Assembly: GCF_001431525.1 (NCBI RefSeq)
Contig: NZ_LDJH01000008.1
Location: forward strand, 62,001-126,000
Direction of reading: 5' to 3'
Source of the DNA: Stenotrophomonas koreensis
Lineage (GTDB): Bacteria > Pseudomonadota > Gammaproteobacteria > Xanthomonadales > Xanthomonadaceae
Length of the DNA: 64,000 nucleotides
The notes under the pieces were generated by a model. The model made no database searches. It was not told the DNA's origin and saw only the letters and a program-made list of their open reading frames with translations. A program made the position numbers and the translations under genes. This document shows, in pieces, positions 48,603 to 57,106 of the stretch. The stretch's first letter is position 1, and each line of letters opens with the position of its first letter.

Positions 48603-51092
48603 ATGAACCGTTGCAATCGCACCATCACTGCCGTCCGTTCCACCCTGACCCTGTCCCTGCTGGCGGCGTTGGCCGCGCCGCTGGCGGCCAGCGCCGATAC
48701 CGGCAGCAAGACCGAGCTCGATGCCCACACCCTGGACAAGGTGGTGGTCACCGCCTCCGGTTTCGAGCAGAAGATCACCATGGCCCCGGCCAGCATCTCG
48801 GTGATCACCGCCGAGGAACTGGCCCAGCGCCCATACATCACCCTGCTCGATGCGGTGCGTTACCTGGAAGGCGTGGACATCGGCGAGACGCGTGACAAGA
48901 CCGGCCAGGGCACGGTGTCCATCCGCGGCATGGGCGCCGACTACACCCTGCTGCTGATCAACGGCCGTCGCCAGAACAACCACGGCGACATCTACCCCAA
49001 CAGCTTTGGCGGCAACCAGTTCAACCACATCCCGCCGCTGGATGCGATTGAACGCATCGAAGTGATCCGTGGCCCGATGTCGACCCTGTACGGTGCCGAT
49101 GCCATGGGCGGGGTGATCAACGTGATCACCAAGCGTGAGCTGGACAAATGGTCCGGTTCGCTCACCGCCGGCCGCACCTTTGAAAGCAACAGCGACTACG
49201 GCGATGACAGTACCGCAGACGTGTTCATCACCGGTCCGCTGTTGCCGGGCGTGCTCAACCTCAGTGCCCGCGGCAGCTGGTACCAGCGCGATGCCTCCAA
49301 CCCCACCTATGCCGAAGTGACTGACCCGGCCGGCGAAGCGCACAACCGTTCGCTGGGCTTTGGCGGCGGTGGCAAGACCGTGGACAACACCAACACCTCG
49401 GCCGGCGTTTCGCTGGCCTGGACACCGTCGCTGAGCCAGACCGTCACCCTGGATGTGGATGGCTCGCGCCAGCGCTATGACAATGCGATCAAGCTCAACG
49501 ATGCCGGCGTGGAGGAGTACCCGGTCGGCACGGTGGACAACTACGGCGCAATGCTGCGCGTGGGCAGCAACGGCCGCATCGAACCACGCGCCGGCTATGC
49601 GCCGACCCAGGAATTCACCCGGACCAATTTCTCCCTGACCCACGAAGGCAACTGGGACTTCGGCAACTCGCTGGTTTCCCTGGCCTATGTGGAAACCGAC
49701 AACAAGGGCCGCACCCTGCCCTTTACCGTGGCCGAGCGGCAGGGCCTGCAGCAGCTGTGGAATGCCGCCTGCAGCAACCTTGGTGGCAGCATCAGCAGCG
49801 CCAGCGGATATTGCGCGCCGGGAGCGGCGATGGGCTATCGCAATGCCAACGCCTGGAACAACCTGTCCGAAGCGCAGAAGCTGGTGGTGATGCAGGGCAA
49901 CCTCGGCGCCGAGCAGTTTGCCGCACTGCAGGCCTACCTGCCGCGGCCGGCGCGCACGCTGGAAAGCAGCCAGTACACCCTGGACGCCAAGCTCGACATT
50001 CCCTTCCAGGCCGCCGGCGAGCACGTGGCGGTGATCGGTGCACAAGTCATCCGTGGTGAATTGACCGACGGCGTGTTCGGCATGGAAGCCGGTACCGCCG
50101 GCAGCCAGCAGGAACACAACATGGTCTCGGTGTTTGTCGAGGACAGCTGGAAGATTGCCGCACCGTTCTCGCTCACTGCCGGCCTGCGCCATGACGACCA
50201 CGAAGTGTTCGGCAGCCATCTCAGCCCGCGCCTGTACGGCATCTACACCGTCAATGAGCAATGGACCCTCAAGGGCGGCGCCAGCACCGGCTTCAAGACC
50301 CCCAAGACCACCCAGCTGTATGACGGCGTCGTCGGCTTTGGCGGCCAGGGCACCAGCCCGCAGTTCGGCAACCCGGACCTGGAGCCGGAAACCAGCACCA
50401 GCGTCGAGCTGGCCGTGTACTGGCAGCACGCCGATGGCCACAACTTCAATGCCACCGCCTTCCGCAACACCTTCGATGACAAGATCGCCTCCCAGCCCTG
50501 CGGCCCGGGCCGGCTGACCGAGTGTACCGCCACCGGCGATTTCGGCCAGATCGGCTACACCCCGGCGGCCACCCGCGTGGTCAATATCGACAAGGTGGTG
50601 ATCCAGGGTGTGGAGGTCGCCGGCAGCTGGCAGTTCAACGATGCCTGGAGCCTGCGTGCCAACTACACCTATACCGATTCGGAACAGCGCAGTGGTGAAC
50701 TCAAGGGCCAGCCCCTGAGCGACAGCGCCCGCCACATGGCCAATGCCAGCCTCAACTGGAAGCTGAGCGAACGCCTGCATCTGTCGCTGAGCAGCGAAAC
50801 CCGTGCCAAGCGTTTCGAGGACGTTTCGGCCATCACCGGTGAGCCGCTGTACTACCACGACTACACCGTGCTGCACCTGGGCGGCTCGTATGCGCTCAAT
50901 GACTTTGTCACCGTCAACGCACGCATCAACAACCTGCTCGACCGCGACTTCACCACTTACTCCACCCGCTTCACCGACCTCAATGGCGACGGCGTCTACG
51001 AGGACGGCAGCGACGAGGTCATCTACCGCGACCACTACAACAACAAGGACAAGGCACGCAGCCTGTGGGTCAGCGTCAACGCGCGCTTCTGA
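48603..51092 (+). CDS. TonB-dependent outer-membrane receptor (siderophore-type)
   Basis: An 829-residue receptor. The signal peptide ends near residue 30 (AASA), then a TonB-box region and plug domain (LDKVVVTASGFEQKI to about residue 190, with RIEVIRGPMSTLYGADAMGGVINVITKR). The 22-strand barrel ends with an aromatic F, as needed for BAM assembly. It resembles CirA/FepA-type ferric-catecholate receptors, but the ligand is not proven. The Fur box upstream implies expression when iron is low. It heads the redox block to 55.9 kb. Confidence 0.92.
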   Translation: MNRCNRTITAVRSTLTLSLLAALAAPLAASADTGSKTELDAHTLDKVVVTASGFEQKITMAPASISVITAEELAQRPYITLLDAVRYLEGVDIGETRDKTGQGTVSIRGMGADYTLLLINGRRQNNHGDIYPNSFGGNQFNHIPPLDAIERIEVIRGPMSTLYGADAMGGVINVITKRELDKWSGSLTAGRTFESNSDYGDDSTADVFITGPLLPGVLNLSARGSWYQRDASNPTYAEVTDPAGEAHNRSLGFGGGGKTVDNTNTSAGVSLAWTPSLSQTVTLDVDGSRQRYDNAIKLNDAGVEEYPVGTVDNYGAMLRVGSNGRIEPRAGYAPTQEFTRTNFSLTHEGNWDFGNSLVSLAYVETDNKGRTLPFTVAERQGLQQLWNAACSNLGGSISSASGYCAPGAAMGYRNANAWNNLSEAQKLVVMQGNLGAEQFAALQAYLPRPARTLESSQYTLDAKLDIPFQAAGEHVAVIGAQVIRGELTDGVFGMEAGTAGSQQEHNMVSVFVEDSWKIAAPFSLTAGLRHDDHEVFGSHLSPRLYGIYTVNEQWTLKGGASTGFKTPKTTQLYDGVVGFGGQGTSPQFGNPDLEPETSTSVELAVYWQHADGHNFNATAFRNTFDDKIASQPCGPGRLTECTATGDFGQIGYTPAATRVVNIDKVVIQGVEVAGSWQFNDAWSLRANYTYTDSEQRSGELKGQPLSDSARHMANASLNWKLSERLHLSLSSETRAKRFEDVSAITGEPLYYHDYTVLHLGGSYALNDFVTVNARINNLLDRDFTTYSTRFTDLNGDGVYEDGSDEVIYRDHYNNKDKARSLWVSVNARF

Positions 51093-51194
51093 CCCGGCCA
51101 TCCGGCCCTGCCGACAGCCCGCCGGTGGCGGGTCTGTCGGTGGATCCCTGCCTGCCGGGAGCGGCCGGAGGTGGCGGGAATGATGCAGATACAA

Positions 51195-51213
51195 ATTGCG
51201 AATCATTCTCATT
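51195..51213 (+). promoter_or_regulatory. Predicted Fur box before the PepSY operon
   Basis: ATTGCGAATCATTCTCATT closely fits the Fur-box pattern and lies about 46 bases before the GTG start of the PepSY gene. It suggests the following genes form a second iron-controlled unit. Confidence 0.7.
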
Positions 51214-51258
51214 CATGGTTAACTAGGCACTTCTGCCAACCCAACCGATCATTGCTGC

Positions 51259-51900
51259 GTGCCTGCCACTTCTTCCCCTTCCAGCAACCTCAATGCAGCC
51301 AACCGCGGCTTCTGGTTGCGCACCCTGCACCAGTGGCACTGGATCAGCTCGGCGGTGTGCCTGGTGGGCATGTTGTTGTTCGCCTTTACCGGCATCACCT
51401 TGAACCATGCCAGCCAGATCGAGGGCAACGCCCGGCTCACCCAGCGGCAACTGCAGCTGCCCGATGACCAGTTGCAGCGCCTGGCCGGCATTGATGCCGA
51501 CAAGGCGCCGCTGCCGGCCGCCACCGCCGCCTGGCTGGGGCGCGAACTGGGGGTATCAATTGGCCGCCGCGAGGCCGAGTTCTCCGCTGGCGAGGTCTAC
51601 CTCTCGCTGCCCGGCCCCGGCAGCGATGCCTGGATCGCGATCAACACCGACGATGGGCAGGTGGAATTCGAGCAGACCCGCCGCGGCGCGATCGCCTACC
51701 TCAACGACCTGCACAAAGGACGCAACACCGGCCCGGCCTGGGGCTGGTTCCTGGATGTGTTTGCCGTTGCCTGCGTGGTGTTCTGCCTCACCGGCCTGTT
51801 GTTGCTGCACCTGCATGCACGCCAGCGTGCGATGACCTGGCCGCTGGTGGGCCTGGGCCTGGTCATCCCGCTGCTGATTGCCCTGTTGCTGATCCACTGA
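51259..51900 (+). CDS. PepSY-associated membrane protein
   Basis: A 213-residue inner-membrane protein of the PepSY-TM type: helix at about 32-52, a periplasmic PepSY-like domain (about 60-155), and two C-terminal helices (about 163-185 and 192-212). His residues at helix ends (HQWHW, LNHAS, DLHKGR, LLHLHAR) could hold heme, as in related ferric-reductase-type proteins. The start is GTG 51259, downstream of a Fur box. It heads a block with DUF2271, DUF4198, ApbE and a flavoprotein. Confidence 0.85.
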   Translation: MPATSSPSSNLNAANRGFWLRTLHQWHWISSAVCLVGMLLFAFTGITLNHASQIEGNARLTQRQLQLPDDQLQRLAGIDADKAPLPAATAAWLGRELGVSIGRREAEFSAGEVYLSLPGPGSDAWIAINTDDGQVEFEQTRRGAIAYLNDLHKGRNTGPAWGWFLDVFAVACVVFCLTGLLLLHLHARQRAMTWPLVGLGLVIPLLIALLLIH

Positions 51901-51918
51901 ACCCCTTTGGAGCCCCCC

Positions 51919-52437
51919 ATGCGCACGACCTTTACCCTCGCCCTGGCCGGCCTTGCCGCCAGCGCACCGGCAGTTGCCGCCAGCCTGGAAGTCAATGTCG
52001 AGATCCCACGCCTGAACGTGGCCGAGTACCACCGTCCGTATGTGGCGCTGTGGGTCGAAGACGCCAGCGGCAAGCACCAGGCCAACCTGTCGGTGTGGTA
52101 CCAGCAGACCAGCAACGCCGAGGGCCATGGCACCAAGTGGCTGCCGGACCTGCGCCAGTGGTGGCGCAAGAGCGGGCGCACCCTCACCGTGCCGGTGGAT
52201 GGCATCACCGGCCCGACCCGGCCGGCCGGCAAGCACGCACTGTCCTTCAGCGACGCCCAGCCGGCCCTGCGCAACCTGGCCGCCGGCCAGTACGTGCTGG
52301 TGGCCGAGGCCGTGCGCGAGGTGGGCGGGCGCGAACTGCTGCGCATCCCCTTCAGCTGGAAAACCGCCGGCACCACCAGCGGCAGCGCCAAGGGCGATGT
52401 CGAGCTGGGCGAAGTGCGCCTGAACGTCCGCCGCTGA
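51919..52437 (+). CDS. DUF2271 family periplasmic protein
   Basis: A 172-residue exported protein: signal peptide to about residue 23 (AVAA), then a DUF2271 beta-sandwich-like domain with RPYVALWVEDASGKHQANLSVWY and KWLPDLRQWWRKSG. The function of DUF2271 is not established; it is repeatedly found with PepSY, DUF4198 and ApbE genes in iron-linked clusters. The ATG at 51919 has GGAG upstream. It lies 18 bp after the PepSY gene. Confidence 0.87.
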   Translation: MRTTFTLALAGLAASAPAVAASLEVNVEIPRLNVAEYHRPYVALWVEDASGKHQANLSVWYQQTSNAEGHGTKWLPDLRQWWRKSGRTLTVPVDGITGPTRPAGKHALSFSDAQPALRNLAAGQYVLVAEAVREVGGRELLRIPFSWKTAGTTSGSAKGDVELGEVRLNVRR

Positions 52438-52478
52438 TTGCCCTTTTCCGTTTTTCACCCCGTCCGAGAGTGAATCCA

Positions 52479-53288
52479 ATGAAGCGTACCCTTGCCCTGG
52501 CCACCCTGCTGGCCGCCCTGCTCCCGCTCAGCGCCAACGCCCACAAGCAGTGGCTGCAACCCTCGGCCACCGTGGTTGCCGGTGCTGCCCCGTGGATCAG
52601 CGTCGATGCCGCGGTGTCCAACAACCTGTTCTATTTCGACCACGTCGCCATGCGTACCGACAACATCGTGGTCACCGCGCCGGACGGCAGCAACGTGACC
52701 ATTGCCAATGCCCATACCGGCAAGCTGCGCAGCGTCTTCGACATTGAACTGAACAAGCCGGGCACCTGGCGCGTGGCCTCGGTCAACGCCGGGTTGATGG
52801 CCACCTGGACCGAAGACGGCAAGCCCCGGCGCTGGCGCGGCAATGCCGAGACCTTTGCCAAGGAAGTGGACACCCACAAGGCCGACCTGCGCGTGTCCGA
52901 AACCGTGGGACGGGTGGAAACCTTCATCACCAACGGCAACCCGAATGACACCGCGCTGGCCCTGACCGGCAAGGGCATCGAGCTGCAGGCGGTGGGCGGT
53001 CACTTCAATGACCTGTTTGCCGGCGAAACCAGCACCTTCCAGGTGTTCATCGACGGCACCCCGGCCGCCGGCCTGACGTTTGAAATCATCCGCGGCGATA
53101 CCCGTTACCGCAACGCGCAGGAAGAGATCACCGCTACCTCCGATGCCAATGGCCAGATCAACGTGACCTGGCCCAGCGCCGGCATGTACTGGCTGGAAAC
53201 CACCAGCAGCGATGCCAGGACCTCGGTGCCGCAGGCCGCCCAGCGCCGCCTGAGCTATGTCGCCACCCTGGAAGTGCTGCCGCAGTAA
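52479..53288 (+). CDS. DUF4198 family periplasmic protein
   Basis: A 269-residue exported protein; the signal peptide ends SANA and the mature protein starts HKQWLQPS, a typical metal-binding-like His terminus. The DUF4198 body includes Ig-like strands and the segment FEIIRGDTRYRNAQEEI. Relatives are linked to metal uptake (Ni/Co or iron). Here it is the third gene after the Fur box; a strong terminator follows it. Confidence 0.88.
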   Translation: MKRTLALATLLAALLPLSANAHKQWLQPSATVVAGAAPWISVDAAVSNNLFYFDHVAMRTDNIVVTAPDGSNVTIANAHTGKLRSVFDIELNKPGTWRVASVNAGLMATWTEDGKPRRWRGNAETFAKEVDTHKADLRVSETVGRVETFITNGNPNDTALALTGKGIELQAVGGHFNDLFAGETSTFQVFIDGTPAAGLTFEIIRGDTRYRNAQEEITATSDANGQINVTWPSAGMYWLETTSSDARTSVPQAAQRRLSYVATLEVLPQ

Positions 53289-53300
53289 GCGGTTGTGCGC

Positions 53301-53330
53301 ACGCCGGCAGCGGTTGCTGCCGGCGTTTTT
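53301..53330 (+). terminator. Terminator between the DUF4198 gene and apbE
   Basis: ACGCCGGCAGC, loop GGTT, GCTGCCGGCGT, then five T: a strong hairpin 13 bases after the DUF4198 stop and 22 bases before apbE. Confidence 0.88.
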
Positions 53331-53352
53331 AGCCGGTGTTCTGGATAGATAG

Positions 53353-54336
53353 ATGGATCAGGCGCAGACCATTGCCACCCTCGGGGGGCACAGCATGGGC
53401 ACGACGTGGAGCGTGCGCTTGCGCGTGGCACCAGGCCGCGACCTGCGCGCCCTGCATGACGGCATCCACGCCCGGTTGAACGAAATCATCGTGCAGATGA
53501 GCACCTGGCAGGCCGATTCGCTGATCAGCCGTTTCAACCGCGCCGATGCCGGTGCCGCGTTCGCACTGCCAGCAGAGTTTGCCGATGTACTGGCCTGTGC
53601 CCTGCAGGTGGCTGCCAGCAGCGACGGAGCCTTTGATCCGACCATCGGCCCGCTGGTCGCGCTTTGGGGCTTCGGTGCCGATGCCGGCCGGCAGCAGCGC
53701 CCCAATGCCGACCAGCTGCAGGCCACCCGCGCCCGTTGCGGCTGGCAACGGCTGCAGTGGCAACCCGGCCAGCCGCTGCTCCAGCCCGGCGGGCTGGCAC
53801 TGGATTTTTCGGCAATCGCCAAAGGCTATGCGGTGGACCACCTCAGCGCCTGGCTGCGCCACTGCGGTATCACCGCGGCTCTGGTTGAAGTGGGCGGCGA
53901 ACTGCACGGCTATGGGCTCAAGCCCGATGGCTCGTCGTGGCGGGTTCTGGTGGAAACCGGCCCGGAAGAAGATGCCGCCGGCAGCTGGCCGGCCCGCGTG
54001 CTGCGCCTGGACAACCTGGCCATCGCCACCTCCGGCGACCACTTCCACCACTATGCCGACGCGCAGGGGCTGGTCAGCCACAGCCTGGATCCGCGCAGCG
54101 GCCAGCCGGTCGCCATGACCACCGCCGCGGTCAGCGTGGCCGCCGCCAGCGCGATGCTCGCCGACGCCTGGGCTACCGCCCTGACCGTGCTCGGTCCGCA
54201 GCAGGGGCTGGCCCTGGCCAATGCCCACGGCCTGGCCGCGCGCTTTGTCAGCCGCCACCACGACGGCCCGCACGAACACCTGAGCACGGCCTTCGCCGCC
54301 CTGCTGGAAGACAGCGCAACGGAGAACCCGGCATGA
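53353..54336 (+). CDS. apbE: FAD:protein FMN transferase (ApbE family)
   Basis: A 327-residue flavin transferase that attaches FMN covalently to a Ser/Thr of target redox proteins. The family start GGHSMGTTWSV, the KGYAVD segment and the HSLDPRSGQP region around the FAD site are intact. There is no clear signal peptide or lipobox, so it may act in the cytoplasm or use the start differently. Its stop overlaps the flavoprotein start (ATGA). No canonical FMN_bind target is seen in the window. Confidence 0.92.
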   Translation: MDQAQTIATLGGHSMGTTWSVRLRVAPGRDLRALHDGIHARLNEIIVQMSTWQADSLISRFNRADAGAAFALPAEFADVLACALQVAASSDGAFDPTIGPLVALWGFGADAGRQQRPNADQLQATRARCGWQRLQWQPGQPLLQPGGLALDFSAIAKGYAVDHLSAWLRHCGITAALVEVGGELHGYGLKPDGSSWRVLVETGPEEDAAGSWPARVLRLDNLAIATSGDHFHHYADAQGLVSHSLDPRSGQPVAMTTAAVSVAAASAMLADAWATALTVLGPQQGLALANAHGLAARFVSRHHDGPHEHLSTAFAALLEDSATENPA

Positions 54337-55925
54337 GCCGCGCGGCTTTCGGCAACGCCGCGGTGATTGCGCTGCTGCTGCTCGGCGCGATCGGCCTGGG
54401 GCTGTGGCACAGCGGTGACTGGTGGCAGGCGCCGCCGCTGTCACGCCGCTGGACGTGGGCCGGGCTGGTGGTGCTGGCCTATGCCGCTGCCTGCCTGGGC
54501 CTGTGGTGGCGGCGCCGCCCCGCCCGTTCCGGCCCGCTGCGCGAGGGCGAGGCAGCCTGGCTGGTGGCCTGGGCCAGCCAGACCGGTTATGCGCGCGAGC
54601 TGGCCGAACTCACCGCCACGCAGCTGCGCAGCGCCGGCCAGGCCGTGCTGCTGCGCCCGTTGGAACAGGTGGATGCCCGCGTGTTGGCGCAGGCTCAGCA
54701 GGCACTGTTTATCGTCTCCACCACCGGCGAGGGGGATGCCCCGGATCATGCGCACCGTTTCCTGCGCGGGCCGATGGCCAACTCACCGGATCTGTCACAC
54801 TTGCGTAGTGCCGTGCTCGCCCTGGGTGATCGCAGCTACACCCACTTTTGCGCCTTCGGCCGCCAGCTTGATCGTTGGCTGCAGGCCAACCAGGCCACTG
54901 CCCTGTGGCCGCGGATTGACATGAACAACGCTGATTCCATCGCTCTATCCCAGTGGCAACAAGCCGTATCGGTTGAACTTGGCCAGGCCGCGCCGGCACC
55001 GGCGCCGCAACCGGTGGCCGCAACGCCCTGGCGGCTGCAACAACGCCGCCAGCTCAACCCCGGCAGCCAGGGCGGGCCGGTCTATCACCTGCAGCTGGTT
55101 CCGGCCCACGGCAGCCTGCCGCAGTGGCAGGCCGGGGATATCGCCCTGATCACCCCGCAGCACAGCCCGCAACGGCTGGCGCAATGGATGGCGATCTTCG
55201 GCCTGGACGGCGAACAACCCTTGGCCGATGGCCGCCGCCTGGCCGAGCACCTGGCCACCGTCGAACTGCCCCCGGCCTTGCCGGCCGGCAATCCGGCCGA
55301 CTGGGCACTGCAGCTGCCGCCGCTGAAGCCGCGCGAGTATTCCATTGCCTCCATGCCCAGCGACGGCCACCTGTCCGTGCTGCTGCGCCGCCTCACCGGC
55401 CCGGACGGCAACCCCGGCCTGGGCAGCGGCTGGCTGTGCGACACCCTGGCCCCGCAGCAGACAACCCAGCTGCGTATCCGCGCCAACCCCGGCTTCCACC
55501 CGCCCGGCAACGACACCCCACTGGTGCTGATCGGCAACGGCACCGGCATTGCCGGCCTGCGCTGCCAGCTGCGCGCACGCATCGACGCCGGCGCCAACCG
55601 CAACTGGCTGCTGTTTGGCGAGCGCAGCCGCGCCTGCGATTACCACTTTGGCGACGAGCTGGATGCCTGGCATGCCCAGGGCCTGCTGCAGAAGCTGGAC
55701 ACCACCTTCAGCCGCGATGGCGGACAACACCGCCACGTCCAGCATGCCCTCGCCGCCCAGGCCGACGAACTCAAGCGCTGGCTCGACGCAGGCGCGGTGG
55801 TCATGGTCTGCGGCTCGCTCAAGGGCATGGCCCCGGATGTGGATGCGGTGATCGTGCAGCTGCTTGGCCAGGACGGCCACGACCGCCTGCTGGCCGAAGG
55901 CCGTTACCGGCGCGATGTCTACTGA
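54333..55925 (+). CDS. Membrane-anchored flavoprotein reductase (sulfite-reductase alpha type)
   Basis: A 530-residue diflavin reductase. Two N-terminal helices (about 8-25 and 42-60) anchor it. Next comes a flavodoxin domain (about 70-210, with IVSTTGEGDAPDHA and LALGDRSYTHFCAFG), then FAD/NADPH domains (REYSIAS, GNGTGIAGL). It should pass electrons from NADPH through FAD and FMN, probably to a membrane or periplasmic acceptor such as the PepSY protein. It overlaps apbE by four bases. Confidence 0.9.
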   Translation: MSRAAFGNAAVIALLLLGAIGLGLWHSGDWWQAPPLSRRWTWAGLVVLAYAAACLGLWWRRRPARSGPLREGEAAWLVAWASQTGYARELAELTATQLRSAGQAVLLRPLEQVDARVLAQAQQALFIVSTTGEGDAPDHAHRFLRGPMANSPDLSHLRSAVLALGDRSYTHFCAFGRQLDRWLQANQATALWPRIDMNNADSIALSQWQQAVSVELGQAAPAPAPQPVAATPWRLQQRRQLNPGSQGGPVYHLQLVPAHGSLPQWQAGDIALITPQHSPQRLAQWMAIFGLDGEQPLADGRRLAEHLATVELPPALPAGNPADWALQLPPLKPREYSIASMPSDGHLSVLLRRLTGPDGNPGLGSGWLCDTLAPQQTTQLRIRANPGFHPPGNDTPLVLIGNGTGIAGLRCQLRARIDAGANRNWLLFGERSRACDYHFGDELDAWHAQGLLQKLDTTFSRDGGQHRHVQHALAAQADELKRWLDAGAVVMVCGSLKGMAPDVDAVIVQLLGQDGHDRLLAEGRYRRDVY

Positions 55926-55991
55926 CAGTGCGCCAGCCTGCCAGCGCACCGCTGTACTGCGAGATCGCCTGAGTACGTCACTGTGATCAAT

Positions 55992-56020
55992 CACGCCCGC
56001 CTTGCGCGGGCGTGGTTGTA
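55992..56020 (+). terminator. Hairpin after the flavoprotein gene
   Basis: CACGCCCGC, loop CTTGC, GCGGGCGTG, followed by GTTGTAT. It is a moderate terminator and the last feature of the ordinary high-GC block before the cassette region. Confidence 0.6.
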
Positions 56021-56230
56021 TCTGGCCACCTGGCCGCCGTTACACCGCAGTTTGCCGGGTGTAATCCACCCACACCGCTGTTTTGCGGCCTGATACCACA
56101 ACCGTCCTGGCTGATCAGACGGAGTCAGGCGAAAAGAAGTGCTTGATCCACAAGGCATGCAGCCTGTACACATTGACCCGACTTTCCGCCACACTCGGCA
56201 AACAGGCCGCAATCAGGCGGTCGAATAGGT
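56021..56230. other. Non-coding region ahead of the first cassette
   Basis: About 210 bases between the flavoprotein terminator and the first integron core site. It holds a small inverted repeat (TTACACC / GGTGTAA at about 56040-56066). I see no intact integrase; a minus-strand frame next to the core site contains LHALWIKHF-like text that only faintly resembles an integrase N-terminus. Confidence 0.4.
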
Positions 56231-56237
56231 GTTAGGT
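56231..56237 (+). other. Integron core site GTTAGGT at start of first cassette
   Basis: GTTAGGT matches the integron simple-site consensus GTTRRRY. Its exact reverse complement ACCTAAC recurs right after the exonuclease gene (56868-56874), as expected for the two ends of one cassette's attC. The ATG of the exonuclease lies 6 bases on, the tight packing usual in cassettes. Confidence 0.75.
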
Positions 56238-56242
56238 CTGCC

Positions 56243-56860
56243 ATGACAACTTTGCTCATCCTGCTTGTTCTGGGTGCCATTACGTATTGGCTCTACAGGC
56301 GATCCCGGACGTCCGGTGCCCCGGAAATAAACATTTCTCATCTGCCAGAGCAGTTCGTAGTCTTCGATCTAGAAACAACAGGGCTAGACCCCTCCAAACA
56401 CCAGATCATTGAGATTGGAGCGATCCGCGTAAACCGTAGTTCAGACCGGCATGACACGTACCAAAACTTGATCAAGGCCAAGCGCAAGCTTCCAAAAAAG
56501 ATCGTCGAGCTCACCGGCATCACTGATGACCTGCTGAAATCAGACGGCGTCGCTCTAGATGAAGCGCTCAAAGAATTCTCTACTTTTGTCGGAGAACTTC
56601 GCCTCATCTCGTTCAATGCAGACTTTGACCTCGCTTTTCTCCACAGCGCAGCCGCCCAACACGGCATTGAGTTTCGGAATCCAACATCCTGTGCGCTCAA
56701 AATGGCGAGACGCGCCTGGCCAAAGCGCGGCAGCTTCCGGCTTATAGATCTCGCCAGGGATGGCAAGCTCTCCATGTCAAATCAGCATCGTGCTTTGGGA
56801 GACTGTGAGCGGGCTCTCCACGTTTACATTGCGGCCGCATCAAAGCTTAGGGCTGTTTAA
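56243..56860 (+). CDS. Membrane-anchored DEDDh 3'-5' exonuclease (integron cassette gene)
   Basis: A 205-residue protein with an N-terminal helix (residues 3-18) followed by a DnaQ-type nuclease fold. Exo motifs are complete: D42 and E44 (FDLETTG), D127 (SFNADFDLAF), H182 and D187 (HRALGDCER), the DEDDh pattern of proofreading-type exonucleases. Substrate unknown; the helix would place it at the inner membrane. The DNA is clearly A+T-richer and has different codon use from its neighbours, and the gene sits between complementary integron core sites. Both point to horizontal transfer. It may be a defence or DNA-degrading function, which is inference only. Confidence 0.88.
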   Translation: MTTLLILLVLGAITYWLYRRSRTSGAPEINISHLPEQFVVFDLETTGLDPSKHQIIEIGAIRVNRSSDRHDTYQNLIKAKRKLPKKIVELTGITDDLLKSDGVALDEALKEFSTFVGELRLISFNADFDLAFLHSAAAQHGIEFRNPTSCALKMARRAWPKRGSFRLIDLARDGKLSMSNQHRALGDCERALHVYIAAASKLRAV

Positions 56861-56867
56861 AGCGCAG

Positions 56868-56874
56868 ACCTAAC
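56868..56874 (+). other. Left attC core ACCTAAC of the first cassette
   Basis: ACCTAAC (RYYYAAC type), the exact reverse complement of the core at 56231-56237. It runs on as AATTC, the normal attC continuation, and is then interrupted by the inserted repeat. Confidence 0.75.
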
Positions 56875-57106
56875 AATTCCGCAAGGAGTTTCCCGTCAAC
56901 TCCGGCAGCACGCTGACCTTGCCTTTCGCTTTCTGGCTTTGCGTCTGCCGGGCTTTTAATTCAGTTGATTCAATTGATGCGACGGGCTTCAAGCATTGCC
57001 AGACTGCACCCCGTCCCACGGGGATTTCCTCTGGTCATAATCGGTCTTGTGGGTTTGATGCATCCAAACCGGACCAGGGTAAAAATGACGCCCAGGCCTC
57101 GCTCAT
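56870..57106 (-). repeat. Copy 1 of the ~240-bp attC-linked repeat
   Basis: This sequence recurs at 58000-58239 with only scattered differences (roughly nine in ten bases identical by eye). It begins inside the attC left core and ends near GGCCTCGCTCAT. It contains inverted pieces such as CCCGTCCCACGGGG. It lies at the side of the insertion downstream of the transposase remnant's reading direction. That is where IS1111 elements keep the non-coding end encoding their guide RNA, so I infer it is that end. Confidence 0.75.

Noticed and set aside
48441-51212. Long open frame antisense to the TonB receptor
   Set aside because: Same effect of GC-rich codon use; the plus-strand receptor has a clear plug and barrel.
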